Position numbers and translations under genes: made by a program
Shown: one piece after another, positions 16,921 to 25,857 of the stretch
Position numbering within the stretch: the stretch's first letter is position 1
How the letters are laid out: each line of letters begins with the position of its first letter
Notes under the pieces: model-generated
Database searches by the model: none
Seen by the model: only the letters and a program-made list of their open reading frames with translations
What the model was told of the DNA's origin: nothing
Assembly (NCBI RefSeq): GCF_020037125.1
Contig: NZ_JAIQDG010000008.1
Coordinates: 62,001 to 126,000, forward strand
Reading direction: 5' to 3'
Length of the DNA: 64,000 bases
DNA from: Myxococcus sp. RHSTA-1-4
GTDB lineage: Bacteria; Myxococcota; Myxococcia; Myxococcales; Myxococcaceae

Positions 16921-17774
16921 CGCGCACCTCCCTCCGCCGTGAGCGTCTCCGACTCCCCCATGAGGAGCCACGTCACCACCGCCCCGGCCACCGCCACGCC
17001 CGCCGTGCCGAACAAGACGTTGGCCGTCGTCGCGCTGCGCTGCGCCTGCCCATGCCGCTCCTCCAGCTCGTTGAAGAACCGCGCCTCTCGGGCCTCGTTG
17101 ATCTGGCGCCGGGAAGACAGGCCGAAATACGTCCCCGCGCCTCCAGCGGCGACTCCCGCGCCCAGCAGCACCATGCTCACCACCGGCACACGCTGCATCC
17201 ACGGCCTCTCCTCCGCCATTTGAGTGGCGAGTTCTTCAGGACGAGAGGGCACCAGGTCCGGCCGCGCCACCTGCTCACGGGATTCCGCCGACGCTGATGT
17301 TACCTGGGCAGGCTCCTCGAGAGGCACGCCCCCCGGCATCGGAGCCACGGGACGTGACTCCGCGACCTTCGGCGTGTCCGTGCGCTTCCGGGCCAGCTCC
17401 GACTGGAGCTTCCTGCGCTGGGCCTCGAACTCCGCCGTCACCTTGGGAGAGACGCGGAGCGGCAGCCGGGCATCGGGCTTGAGCACGAGCGCGGACCGGA
17501 AACCGGCACGGGCCGCCTCCCATCTGCCCAGGTCGGCGCTGATGATGGCCTTGTAGAGAGAGAGGGTGACCTCTTCCTCCGTGCCGTGTGGCACCTTGCC
17601 GGCGCGCTCGAGCTTCTCCAACGCCAGCTCATATTCGAGGTCGTCGTAGAGGCGCACGGCCTCGGCGATATGACGTTCGAACTCGCCTTCCGCCCGAGCC
17701 GCGAGCGGTGGAAGAACCACCGACAGGCACACGGCGAGCGTCAGGCATCTCCCCCGCAAACGAACCTTGGACAT
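16917..17774 (-). CDS. Periplasmic TPR-like protein with C-terminal membrane segments
   Basis: 285 residues. A cleavable signal (to LAARAEG, about 29) is followed by a TPR-like helical region (about 32-125: EAVRLYDDLEYELALEKLERAG and a second pair), a Pro/Ser-rich linker, and two hydrophobic segments near the end (VPVVSMVLLGAGVAAGG and TAGVAVAGAVVTWLLMG). This arrangement is common in myxobacterial genes paired with lipoproteins. The start at 17774 fits the signal peptide. Its TGA overlaps the ATG of the MopE-like lipoprotein by four bases, so the two are co-translated and probably act together in the envelope. Exact role unknown. Confidence 0.75.
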   Translation of the reverse strand: MSKVRLRGRCLTLAVCLSVVLPPLAARAEGEFERHIAEAVRLYDDLEYELALEKLERAGKVPHGTEEEVTLSLYKAIISADLGRWEAARAGFRSALVLKPDARLPLRVSPKVTAEFEAQRRKLQSELARKRTDTPKVAESRPVAPMPGGVPLEEPAQVTSASAESREQVARPDLVPSRPEELATQMAEERPWMQRVPVVSMVLLGAGVAAGGAGTYFGLSSRRQINEAREARFFNELEERHGQAQRSATTANVLFGTAGVAVAGAVVTWLLMGESETLTAEGGAR

Positions 17775-17896
17775 ACCTGGACTGTAAGGCATCCCGCGAA
17801 CCCAGGAGAAATGCCTTACAGCCCTCGCTCGCGGCGTGTCCGCGCCGTCACCGCTCCCGAACCGTGGAGGCCCAGGAGCGGTACATCGAAGGAGGG

Positions 17897-20089
17897 TTAC
17901 GGCTCCGGGTAGTGGTAGACGGAGCCACCCGCGCCCACCACCCAGAAGTCCCCCGCCGAGGTCACAGCGATGTCGTACATGGGCTGGTTCGTCGTGGGGA
18001 GCTTCGGACCGGCTGCCCAGCCGAACGACGTCCGCCGGTAGAGGTTTCCGTTGGTCCCCTTGTCGACGATGTACGCGTCGTTATTGGGCAACATCACCAC
18101 GCTGCTGAAGTTGGCCGTCACTCCCGGAGGCGGCGTCTGCAGCGTCCAGCTCGCCCCCGCGTTCGGCAGCCCGTTCCACCTCCACACCGCCCCCCCGTCC
18201 CCCACCGCGTAGGCCTGGTTGGACGCCCCCATCCACACCGCATTCATGTTGTTGGCCACAGAAGTACTGCTGAGTCCATGCTCCACGGCGGTGGTCAGGT
18301 CTGCGCCCTGATAGGCATAGATGCGCTGGTTGCTAGAGGCTCGGCCCGCCACGAGGAACAAACTCGAGTCCAGGGCATGGATGCCATTGTAGACGCTACC
18401 GGTGTCGTCCCGCTGCACCGGGGCATTACCAGGCACCCAGGTGAACAGGCGCCCATTGTCGTTGACGAAGTAGAGCGTGGTCGTCCCGCCCGACTCGACT
18501 CCGACAATGCCCGTAATCGTGGCCGTATTGGATGCGGTGACCTGATTGATGCAGGCCGCCCCCGTGTGCTCGGCCAGCTTGCCGCCCGCGCCCCCCAGGT
18601 ACACATGGCCGTTGGAACCCACCCACGCCGCGTGCCAGTCCACATTGCCGCAGTTGTTGGGGTCGGGAGCCGTTGCATCGTAGCTGAAGCTCTTGAGCGC
18701 CGCCCCCACCGCGTCGCGTAGCAGAATCTTCCCGCCCATGCCCGCGATCCACACGGGCAACCCACTGGCCCCCACCGCCACCGTCCTCAAGTCATGGCCC
18801 GGGCCAATGTAGAAATCGACGACCTTCTTCAGACTGCCACCGCAGCTGAGCCCCTCGTCCGCGGCGCCCGAGCAGTTGTTGTCCACCGCGTCGCAGACCT
18901 CGTTTCCACCCAGCTTGGCCCCCGGGTCCACGTCATCACAGTCGGTGGCATTGGCCACCGTCCCGGCTGGCGGCGCAGTGGGAGCACAGACCTTGGTTCC
19001 AGCGCTCCCCGAGGCGCCCTGGCCGTCCCCATCCACGTCCGGGTGGTAGCTCACCGGCGCTGGCGCATCGCACACGGTTCCATTCTGAGCAGTGTTGCAG
19101 ATGAACCGTCCCGAGCAGACATCGTTGGTGCAGACATTCCCCTTGTTCGCGAAGGTCTCATCGATGCCATTGGCACAGTTGTTATCCACGCCGTCACACA
19201 GCTCCGCCTTGCCGGGCGTACGGACAGGGTCATTGTCCGCGCAATCGAACGCCTGGGCGTTCCTCTGGGTATAGTCAGCGCCCGGGGACGCACACTGGGT
19301 GACCAGGGTGGTCTCATCCTGGGCACCGTCACCATCAGCGTCGCGGTACCACCTCTTCTCGAACTCCTCGTCCACGCCGCCAGCGCAGTTGTTGTCCTTG
19401 TCGTCGCAGACCTCCTGCTTGCCGGGCATCCGGTCGGGGTCCCCATCGTCGCAGTCACCATCCATGGCCGCGTACCCGGGAATCGGGCCACAGTTCTGCC
19501 TGGCATTGCCCGCGCCCACCCCGTCACCGTCCTCATCCAGGTAGACATCAACGAGGGCCAGCCCTTCATCCACCTGCGTGTCGCAATCGTTGTCCCGGCC
19601 GTCGCAGACCTCCGTCGCCCCGAGGTACGTCTGCGCGCCCGTCTCTGCCGAATCGTCGCAGTCCGTCCCGCCCCCGTTCCCGCCCTGCTCCGTGGCCACG
19701 TAGCCGTCCCCATCCGCGTCGGGCGTCACCAGCGCCACCCTCTGGTCGGGCTTCTTGCCCGTCCCGCTCAAGTCGAGGTCCACCTGCTCCTCGTCCACCA
19801 GGCGCCCCTCGCAGGTCTGCTCGTGCGCCGTGACGCGGAGCCGGAGTTGCGGGCCCCACCCTTCCTTGCGAACGACGGCCACCGCGAGCGGCGGCTCCTG
19901 TTGGTCCAGATTGGTAACGACCTTGGACTCCAGCTCCACCTCCGGGCTCGCCGCATCGAAGACCTTCACGGCGATGCAGCCCTTCTTGAAGCTGGAGGTG
20001 TACTCGACCAGGACCTTGACGCCGGCCTGTTCTTCCTTGTTACAGGCCAGGACCAGCAGACTCAGAACGGAGAGGGCAATGTGACGCAT
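17897..20089 (-). CDS. MopE-like metal-binding lipoprotein (copy 2)
   Basis: 730-residue paralogue of the lipoprotein at 14533-16920. The ATG at 20089 gives a short signal with lipobox LVLACNKEE. The N-terminal 110 residues differ from the other copy in sequence but keep length and style. Four to five DxDGDG/CDGxDNxC metal-binding repeats follow, then the same propeller-like C-terminal half. From the ANKGNVCTNDVCSGRF segment to the shared end GGSVYHYPEP the two proteins are about 90% identical by eye, and the DNA match continues to the stop codon. The gene probably sits on the outer surface, binding Ca or Cu. A recent duplication or gene conversion is likely. Confidence 0.85.
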   Translation of the reverse strand: MRHIALSVLSLLVLACNKEEQAGVKVLVEYTSSFKKGCIAVKVFDAASPEVELESKVVTNLDQQEPPLAVAVVRKEGWGPQLRLRVTAHEQTCEGRLVDEEQVDLDLSGTGKKPDQRVALVTPDADGDGYVATEQGGNGGGTDCDDSAETGAQTYLGATEVCDGRDNDCDTQVDEGLALVDVYLDEDGDGVGAGNARQNCGPIPGYAAMDGDCDDGDPDRMPGKQEVCDDKDNNCAGGVDEEFEKRWYRDADGDGAQDETTLVTQCASPGADYTQRNAQAFDCADNDPVRTPGKAELCDGVDNNCANGIDETFANKGNVCTNDVCSGRFICNTAQNGTVCDAPAPVSYHPDVDGDGQGASGSAGTKVCAPTAPPAGTVANATDCDDVDPGAKLGGNEVCDAVDNNCSGAADEGLSCGGSLKKVVDFYIGPGHDLRTVAVGASGLPVWIAGMGGKILLRDAVGAALKSFSYDATAPDPNNCGNVDWHAAWVGSNGHVYLGGAGGKLAEHTGAACINQVTASNTATITGIVGVESGGTTTLYFVNDNGRLFTWVPGNAPVQRDDTGSVYNGIHALDSSLFLVAGRASSNQRIYAYQGADLTTAVEHGLSSTSVANNMNAVWMGASNQAYAVGDGGAVWRWNGLPNAGASWTLQTPPPGVTANFSSVVMLPNNDAYIVDKGTNGNLYRRTSFGWAAGPKLPTTNQPMYDIAVTSAGDFWVVGAGGSVYHYPEP

Positions 20090-20155
20090 GGAGCGGAGTC
20101 TACCGCAGCCCTCCGTCCGGGCGCCGCTCGGAAGCCCTCTTCCTGGAGCCCCCCT

Positions 20156-20173
20156 CCCTCCTGCCCAGGAGGG
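20156..20173. terminator. Short perfect hairpin
   Basis: 7-bp stem CCCTCCT/AGGAGGG with loop GCCC in the 282-base space between the lipoprotein start and the CapA-like gene stop. It may act as a terminator for the CapA-like gene or as a leader structure before the lipoprotein. Confidence 0.4.
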
Positions 20174-20204
20174 CATCCATTTGCCGCCCTGACGACATCC
20201 AACA

Positions 20205-20241
20205 GCCCGGTTGAAGGGAGCGAGCTGCTCCCCACCCGGGC
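20205..20241 (-). terminator. Two-tier hairpin after the CapA-like gene
   Basis: Outer stem GCCCGG/CCGGGC encloses an inner stem GGGAGC/GCTCCC. It lies 130 bases beyond the CapA-like stop on the minus strand. A Rho-independent-like element without a U-tract is the likely reading. Confidence 0.4.
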
Positions 20242-20371
20242 TTCCTGGAAATCCCGGGCCCAGCAGCGAGCCGTCCGCCTACATCTCACGCCCAGGTGAA
20301 CGACCCGCGGCACCGGCCCGACAGGCACTCGCCGTCAGCCGAGCAGGCCCCGCGGTCCTTCTCGTGTGCCC

Positions 20372-21727
20372 CTACCGCGCGGGCCGTGCGGGCCTGCCGC
20401 CCTCCGCCACCGGGCCGGCGCCGCCCGTGCCGGGCAGCCCGCGGGCCTCGCGCTGGCGCAGCTCGGGAGAGGCCACGGCGAAGCCCTCGGGCAGCATGCG
20501 GAGGATGCGCTCGCGCCGGTGCTGGGAGCTGACCCGCCGCCGCTCCAGCATCGCCTTCTCCGCGCGAGCCGCCTTGTCCAGCGGCTCGGGCCGGGCCGCC
20601 AGCGCGGCGAGCCGCTCCTCCACCGCCTCCAGCTCCCGGTCGATGAGCACCGGCTGGATGTTGCGCAACTCCTTGCGCGCGCGGCCCACGGCGTTGTTCT
20701 CAATCCACACCGGCAGCACGGCCACGTCCTCCAGCGCCACGGGCGCGCCGGGCGCGGGCCGCGCCAGCGTCACTCGCAGCAGCATGGAGTCCCGCTTGTC
20801 TCCCTCCGCGCCCTTCCTTCCGGGCACGTGGCGGTAGAAGCGGTCCTGGTTCGCCACCAGGTTGCCCAGCGAGTACGCGATGAGCCCGCGCCTCCCGTCC
20901 GCCGTGGGGTGGGCCTCCAGCGGCTGGAGCACGTGCGGGTGGTGGCCGATGACGGCCTTCGCTCCCGCCTCCAGCAGCGCGCGGCCCAGCTCGCGGTCAT
21001 CCGGGTGCGGCGTGTCCTTGTACTCGGTGCCCCAGTGCACCAGGACGATGAGCGCGTCGCACCGGGCCGCCGCCGCGCGCACGGCCTCGGCGGCCTCCTC
21101 GGGCTTGAGGCCCCGGTGGTGGCGGTGCTCCGGGTAGGGCACGAAGGCGACGTGGGCGCCCTCCTCCGTCTTCGGGTTGCTGAAGCCGTTGAGCCAGCGC
21201 GTGAAGGACAGGAAGCCCACCTTCACCCCGCGCACGTCCAGGAAGACGGGCTCCCACGCGGCGGACTTCGACGGCCCGGTGCCCGCGTGGCGGATGCCGG
21301 CCGCGTCCAGGTGGCGCAGCGTCTCCAGCAGGCCCGCGGGGTGCTGGTCCCTCGCGTGGTTGTTGGCGGTGGACACCACCTTCACCCCGGCCGACGCGAG
21401 CGCGTACGCCATGGCCGACGGCGCGTTGAAGAGCAGCTCGCGGGTGACGGCCTTCTTGTTGTCGGTGACGGGCGTCTCCAGATTCACCACGCCCACGTCC
21501 GCGGTGCGCAGCACGTCGGTGATGGGGCCGAAGACATGGTCCCAGCCCTCGTGGTTGAGCGAGGGCGCCGCGCCGCCGTCCGCCGGCTTCGCGCCGGTGC
21601 GCGCGTGCAGCTCCGCCACCGTCTTCACCTCGCCGTGGGGAATCACGTCCCCACCGAACACGAGCTCCACGCGCGTGGGCGTGGTGGCGCACAGCAGGGG
21701 CACGAGGAGCAGCGCGGGAAGAGTCAC
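20372..21727 (-). CDS. CapA-family (poly-gamma-glutamate synthesis type) metallophosphatase-like protein
   Basis: 451 residues. A short N-terminal hydrophobic stretch looks like a signal peptide. The CapA fold motifs are clear: ELVFGGDVIPHG, VGVVNLETPVTD, VVSTANNHARDQ, LIVLVHWGTEYKD and AVIGHHPHVLQPLE. These carry the Asp, Glu, Asn and His ligands of a calcineurin-like metal site. CapA/PgsA members take part in poly-gamma-glutamate or capsule formation, but in bacteria without cap genes, as here, the role is unknown. The last 100 residues form a charged helical tail. The start is a GTG. Confidence 0.82.
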   Translation of the reverse strand: MTLPALLLVPLLCATTPTRVELVFGGDVIPHGEVKTVAELHARTGAKPADGGAAPSLNHEGWDHVFGPITDVLRTADVGVVNLETPVTDNKKAVTRELLFNAPSAMAYALASAGVKVVSTANNHARDQHPAGLLETLRHLDAAGIRHAGTGPSKSAAWEPVFLDVRGVKVGFLSFTRWLNGFSNPKTEEGAHVAFVPYPEHRHHRGLKPEEAAEAVRAAAARCDALIVLVHWGTEYKDTPHPDDRELGRALLEAGAKAVIGHHPHVLQPLEAHPTADGRRGLIAYSLGNLVANQDRFYRHVPGRKGAEGDKRDSMLLRVTLARPAPGAPVALEDVAVLPVWIENNAVGRARKELRNIQPVLIDRELEAVEERLAALAARPEPLDKAARAEKAMLERRRVSSQHRRERILRMLPEGFAVASPELRQREARGLPGTGGAGPVAEGGRPARPAR

Positions 21728-21754
21728 CTGGCGGACATTAGTCCAGCCACCTGA

Positions 21755-21799
21755 CCCGGGAGGAAGTCCCCTCCCCCGGGTTCCACCGGCCCCGGTGAC
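21755..21799 (-). terminator. Double hairpin after the site-2 protease gene
   Basis: First stem ACCCGGGAGG (21755-21764)/CCTCCCCCGGGT (21771-21782) with two bulged bases, then a second stem CACCGG/CCGGTG up to 21799. Both lie between the protease stop and the CapA-like start, so they probably terminate the two-gene protease transcript. Confidence 0.5.
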
Positions 21800-21817
21800 T
21801 CACCGCGGCAGGTCCGC

Positions 21818-22885
21818 TCACATCGCCAGCGCCGTGCCCATCCACCGCTGCGCGGCCCAGCCCAGGGCGCTGAGCGCGGCGACGAGGAAGCCGTACTCCA
21901 CGGTGGCGCGGGTGTCGCCCTCCTCGGCTCCGGGCATGGCCACGGCCTGGAACCCGGCGCCGAGCAGCAGCAGCACCAGCAGCCCCTCGGCGGTGAGGAA
22001 CCAGCAGGCGCCGATGACCGCCACCGCCAGCCAGCGCTGCTTCCGCGACAGGGCACGGAACCCGCGGCCTCCGTCGAGCTGCCAGACGGGGAGGAGGTTG
22101 AAGAGGTTGAGCCACGCGGCGGCGTGGGCAATGGCGCCCAGGCTCTTCCACCCGGTGACGAGCGCGGCGCCGAACAGCACCACCGCCGCGCCGAAGCCCC
22201 AGATGGGCCCCGCGAGCCCCACCCGTGCGTCCTCGCGTGCATCCACCGGCGTCTGCTTGAGCCGCACGAAGGCGCCGAGGCCGGGGATGAACATGGGCGC
22301 GCTGGCCTGCATGCCGAAGCGGCGCAGCGCCGCCACGTGCCCCATCTCGTGCACGTAGATGGAGGCAATCAACCCGAGCGCGAACACCCAGCCCCACGCG
22401 GCCCAGTACACGCTCAGCGCGAGCAGCATGGAGAACAGCGTGCTCGCCTTCGTCAGCCCGAGCAGCAGCAGCTTGCCCTTGCCCAGGAGGAAGACGAGCA
22501 CGAACTTGAACTTCCACATGAGCAGCCCGAGCGTCCCCAGCGCGGCGAGCACCTTGGGCATGTTCGACTTCTGTCCCGCCTGCGTCCCCGCCGACACGGC
22601 GCCGAGGAGTCCGGGCGCATCCACCTTCCGGCTCAGCGCCTCCACCCGGGCGGTGACCTGCGCGTGCTGGCTGGAGCCCGGCGGCAGCAATTCCAGGGCG
22701 CGGCGCCAGGTCTCCAGCGCCACGGCCGGCTCATCGCGCGCGGTGGCGGCCTCGGCCTCGCTCGCGAGCCGCTGGAGCTCCTTCGCGTACACCAGCCGGT
22801 GACAGGACGGACAGGTGAGCAACCGGGGGCCCAGCTCTGAGCCGCACCCCTCGCAGCGCGTGACGGCGGCGACGGCTTCAGCCAA
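21818..22885 (-). CDS. Site-2 protease family protein with zinc ribbon
   Basis: About 355 residues. An N-terminal zinc ribbon (CEGCGS...CPSCHR) is followed by a helical stretch of TPR-like character (to about residue 95). The membrane metalloprotease core follows, with VHEMGH giving the HExxH zinc site and NLLPVWQLDGGR giving the NxxPxxxLDG site. Site-2 proteases cut membrane proteins within the bilayer. I chose the TTG at 22885 because AGGAG stands seven bases before it and because this leaves only an 8-base overlap with the upstream gene; the longer ATG frame (from 22963) would overlap by 86 bases. It is co-transcribed with the zinc-ribbon membrane gene. Residues CEGCGS and HEMGH are intact, so it should be active. 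Confidence 0.82.
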   Translation of the reverse strand: MAEAVAAVTRCEGCGSELGPRLLTCPSCHRLVYAKELQRLASEAEAATARDEPAVALETWRRALELLPPGSSQHAQVTARVEALSRKVDAPGLLGAVSAGTQAGQKSNMPKVLAALGTLGLLMWKFKFVLVFLLGKGKLLLLGLTKASTLFSMLLALSVYWAAWGWVFALGLIASIYVHEMGHVAALRRFGMQASAPMFIPGLGAFVRLKQTPVDAREDARVGLAGPIWGFGAAVVLFGAALVTGWKSLGAIAHAAAWLNLFNLLPVWQLDGGRGFRALSRKQRWLAVAVIGACWFLTAEGLLVLLLLGAGFQAVAMPGAEEGDTRATVEYGFLVAALSALGWAAQRWMGTALAM

Positions 22886-23612
22886 CGGACTGCTCCTGGG
22901 CCTTGCCCTCGGACTCGGGCGCCGGTGCTTCGCCAGCGGGAGCGAGCTGGAAGGGCCCGTCAATCTTCAGCACGGCGCGGGTATTCCTTCGCCACGCCTC
23001 CCACAGGGCGAAGCCGTAGATGAGCAGGGAGATGGGGCTCTCCATGCCCACGAGGACGGGCGCCGCCAGCGAGAGGATGCCCGACACGATGACCCGGAAC
23101 ACGACGGGCATCTCTTCCGGCGCGGCCCCATCGGTGGCCTCGGCATCCGAGGCCGAGGAGAAGCCCTCGTAGACATCCGGCGCGAGCGAGCCGCAAACGG
23201 ACAGGTAGGTCAGCAGCACGGCGAGCACCTGGTAGAAGCGGCCCCCGCGCCCGTCCGAGCCCTTCCGCACGGCGGCACCCACGCCCCAGCCCACGGCGAT
23301 GGCGATGAGGCCGAGGTTGTAGCCGGTCAGCGCGGAGACGCCGAAGTACAGCACCGCGCCCGCAATCGCCGCACCCGTGCCGAAGGCGAGCGCACGGAAG
23401 AACCGGCCCGACTTCGAGCCGCCCGTCATCGACGCCTCCACGGCGTCCTTGCACGACGGGCAGAGGAGCTGACCATTCGCCTCGAAGTACGTACCGGTGA
23501 TGGCGCGCTGGCACAGCGCGCACTTCGGAGCCGCACGCGGCTCGGTGAACTCGGCGCGCTCGAACTGGAGCGGCGCGTCCGAGGGAGCCGCGGGAGAGGC
23601 TGGGTCTGTCAT
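22878..23612 (-). CDS. Zinc-ribbon multi-pass membrane protein
   Basis: 244 residues of unknown function. A CxxC...CxxC zinc-ribbon-like element (CALCQR, then CPSCKD) at about 31-54 is followed by about five hydrophobic segments and a short charged tail. It overlaps the site-2 protease start and shares with it the zinc ribbon plus membrane design, so it could be a partner or substrate-recruiting factor for that protease. This last point is inference. Confidence 0.7.
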   Translation of the reverse strand: MTDPASPAAPSDAPLQFERAEFTEPRAAPKCALCQRAITGTYFEANGQLLCPSCKDAVEASMTGGSKSGRFFRALAFGTGAAIAGAVLYFGVSALTGYNLGLIAIAVGWGVGAAVRKGSDGRGGRFYQVLAVLLTYLSVCGSLAPDVYEGFSSASDAEATDGAAPEEMPVVFRVIVSGILSLAAPVLVGMESPISLLIYGFALWEAWRRNTRAVLKIDGPFQLAPAGEAPAPESEGKAQEQSVG

Positions 23613-23652
23613 GGGTAGGAATTGGGGTGAGAGGCGGTCGCGAGACTAGCTG

Positions 23653-25161
23653 ATGCGCCCCGGCTCACGGCAACCCGTCCTGCCGGGCAGGCTGGCCCCC
23701 CGTGCCTGGCCCGTATCCGGACCCAAGGCCTGGCTGGTAGAGGGTGACCTCGTGAGCGAGGCGCCCCCACCAGCGGCCGTGACGTACTTCGAGCCCCGAC
23801 CGGCTCCGGCCGAGGTGCCTGCACGGCTCGCCAGCCCGTTCGACCCGCGCCCTCCGCATCCGCTCGCGCGCCGCGCCGCCGAGGAGCTGCAAGCACTCCT
23901 GCGCGCTGGAGACGTCCCGGCGGGCTTCGACCCGGGCGTCCTCGAGGCGCCCGGGGGCGGGAAGATGTTCGGAGTGCTGGTCGTCGCGGCGGAGGACGGC
24001 CGCATCGGCTACCTGCGGGGCTTCTCCGGCATGCTGGGTGGACACTGGCACGTCGAGGGCTTCGCGCCCCCGCTGTTCGACCCCGTCGCGCGCGACACGT
24101 TCTGGCCCGGTGGGCAGGCAGAGCTGCGCACGCTCGAGCTGCGCCATGCGGACCCACGAGAGCCTGGCGCAAGCCGCGCCGAGATTGAACACCTGCGAGC
24201 GGAGCGCTCACGCCAGCTCTGGCGGCAGCTCACCGACAGCTACGTCCTCCCGAATGCGCGCGGGGAGCGCCAGTCCCTCACGGCCCTGTTCGAGCCCGAG
24301 GCGCCTCCCGGTGGCGCGGGTGACTGCGCCGCACCCAAGCTCTTCGCCTGGGCCTATGCGCACCACCTGCGGCCCCTGGCGCTCGCGGAGTTCTGGTGGG
24401 GCGCGCCGCCCACGAAGGGAGAGCGGCGCGCGGGCGAGTACTACCCGGCCTGTCAGGGCAAGTGCGGGAGGGTGCTGCCGTACATGCTCGAAGGACTGAG
24501 CGTGGAACCCGCGCCGCCCGGCAGCACGGCGCCCACCTCGCGAGAGGAGCCACGCGTGTTGTTCGAGGATCCGTGGCTGCTCGTCGTGGACAAGCCGTAC
24601 GGCCTCCTGTCCGCGCCCGGCCGTCATGCGCGCCAACGTGACTCGGTCCTCGTCCGGCTCCAGCGGAAGGAATTGAATCTCCTGGTCGTGCATGCGCTCG
24701 ACACGGAAGCCTCCGGGCTCCTGCTCCTGGCGAAGGACCCGGAGACACAGGCGGCGCTCCGCCGGCAGCTCGCGCGCCGTGAGGCGGACCTCCGTCACGT
24801 CGCCTGGCTCGAAGGCACCGTGGCAGGTGACCACGGCGTCATCGAGCTGCCGCTCCGTGCCGACGCGGACGAACGGCTCCGCCAGCAGGTGGACCCGGTC
24901 CACGGCAAGCGCGCCGTCTCGGAGTGGCGCGTCACTCAGCGGACCGGCACCCGGACCCGCGTCTCGTTCCTGCCCCGCACCCGGCACGCGCACCAGCTGC
25001 GGCTCCACGCCGCGCATCCGCTCGGGCTCGGCGCGGCCATCGCCGGTGACGCGCTGTACGGCCAGGCCGGCCCCCGGCTGCTGCTCCACGCCGAGGCCCT
25101 GACGTTCACCCACCCACGGACCGGCGAGCGCCTCGCATTCGAGAGCCGCCCGCCGTTCTGA
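23653..25161 (+). CDS. RluA-family pseudouridine synthase with N-terminal extension
   Basis: 502 residues. The last 210 form an RluA/RsuA-type pseudouridine synthase: LFEDPWLLVVDKPYGLLSAPG, then HALDTEASGLLLLAKDPE with the catalytic Asp (the usual form is HRLD), and TRHAHQLRLHAAHPLG. It should isomerise a uridine in rRNA or tRNA. The first 280 residues form an extra domain, including GKMFGVLVVAAEDG, FSGMLGGHW and YPACQGKCGRVLPYML, known from a subset of long RluA-like proteins. The target RNA cannot be read from sequence. It is convergent with upp, with a palindrome between them. Confidence 0.85.
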   Translation: MRPGSRQPVLPGRLAPRAWPVSGPKAWLVEGDLVSEAPPPAAVTYFEPRPAPAEVPARLASPFDPRPPHPLARRAAEELQALLRAGDVPAGFDPGVLEAPGGGKMFGVLVVAAEDGRIGYLRGFSGMLGGHWHVEGFAPPLFDPVARDTFWPGGQAELRTLELRHADPREPGASRAEIEHLRAERSRQLWRQLTDSYVLPNARGERQSLTALFEPEAPPGGAGDCAAPKLFAWAYAHHLRPLALAEFWWGAPPTKGERRAGEYYPACQGKCGRVLPYMLEGLSVEPAPPGSTAPTSREEPRVLFEDPWLLVVDKPYGLLSAPGRHARQRDSVLVRLQRKELNLLVVHALDTEASGLLLLAKDPETQAALRRQLARREADLRHVAWLEGTVAGDHGVIELPLRADADERLRQQVDPVHGKRAVSEWRVTQRTGTRTRVSFLPRTRHAHQLRLHAAHPLGLGAAIAGDALYGQAGPRLLLHAEALTFTHPRTGERLAFESRPPF

Positions 25162-25182
25162 GACCCCGGCGATGCGCCGGCC

Positions 25183-25205
25183 GCGGAATGGAAGCTCCGT
25201 TCCGC
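25183..25205. terminator. GGAATGGA-type palindrome between convergent genes
   Basis: Core GGAATGGA-AGC-TCCGTTCC at 25185-25203, flanked by GC on both sides, extends to an 10-bp stem with one G-T pair. It is the same palindrome as in the six-copy array at 60882-61149. Here it lies between the stops of the pseudouridine synthase and upp and probably acts as a bidirectional terminator. Confidence 0.6.
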
Positions 25206-25206
25206 G

Positions 25207-25842
25207 CTACTTCGTGCCGAAGAGCCGGTCTCCCGCGTCACCCAGGCCCGGGATGATGTAGCCGTGCTCGTCGAGCCGCTCGTCGATGGCCGCGGTGTAC
25301 ACGTGCACGTCCGGGTGGTGCTCGCGCAGGTTCGTCAGCCCTTCCGGGCTCGCCAGCAGGCACACGAAGCGCACGGAGCCGGGCTTGTTCCGCTTCAGCC
25401 GCTGGAGGGCCGCCACCGCCGAGTTGCCCGTGGCCAGCATCGGGTCACACACCACCACGTCGCGGTCCGCGAGCTGCCCCGGCACCCGGTAGTAGTACTC
25501 CACCGCCGCCAGCGTCTCCGGGTCGCGGTACAGGCCGATGTGCCCCACGCGCGCGGACGGCACGAGTTGCAGCATGCCGTCGAGGATGCCCTGCCCCGCG
25601 CGGAGGATGGCCACCAGCACCAGCTTCTTCCCGTCCAGCACCGGCGCCACCGTCTTCGCCATCGGCGTCTGGATTTCCTCGTCGCGCAGCTTGAGGTCGC
25701 GGAAGGCCTCGTACGCCAGCAGCAACGAGATTTCCTGGAGCAGCGCGCGGAAGGAGGCGGTGCTCGTCTCCGCCCGCCGCATCAGCGTCAGCTTGTGCTT
25801 CACCAGCGGATGGTCCACCACCGTGCAGTTCGGGAACTCCAT
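25207..25842 (-). CDS. upp: Uracil phosphoribosyltransferase
   Basis: 211 residues, the normal length. It joins uracil and PRPP to give UMP. Family motifs are present: [18 protein letters not shown], the PRPP loop [14 protein letters not shown], and the uracil-binding end [15 protein letters not shown]. It starts 15 bases after the stop of URC4. In yeast the equivalent enzyme (URC6) is the first step of the URC uracil-degradation route, so here it probably serves catabolism as well as salvage. Confidence 0.95.
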   Translation of the reverse strand: MEFPNCTVVDHPLVKHKLTLMRRAETSTASFRALLQEISLLLAYEAFRDLKLRDEEIQTPMAKTVAPVLDGKKLVLVAILRAGQGILDGMLQLVPSARVGHIGLYRDPETLAAVEYYYRVPGQLADRDVVVCDPMLATGNSAVAALQRLKRNKPGSVRFVCLLASPEGLTNLREHHPDVHVYTAAIDERLDEHGYIIPGLGDAGDRLFGTK

Positions 25843-25857
25843 TGCATCCTCCCTCGG

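Noticed and set aside
16526-16960. Extra frames inside the MopE-like lipoprotein region
   Set aside because: They lie in other frames of a gene with full lipobox and metal-binding repeats, and have no support of their own.
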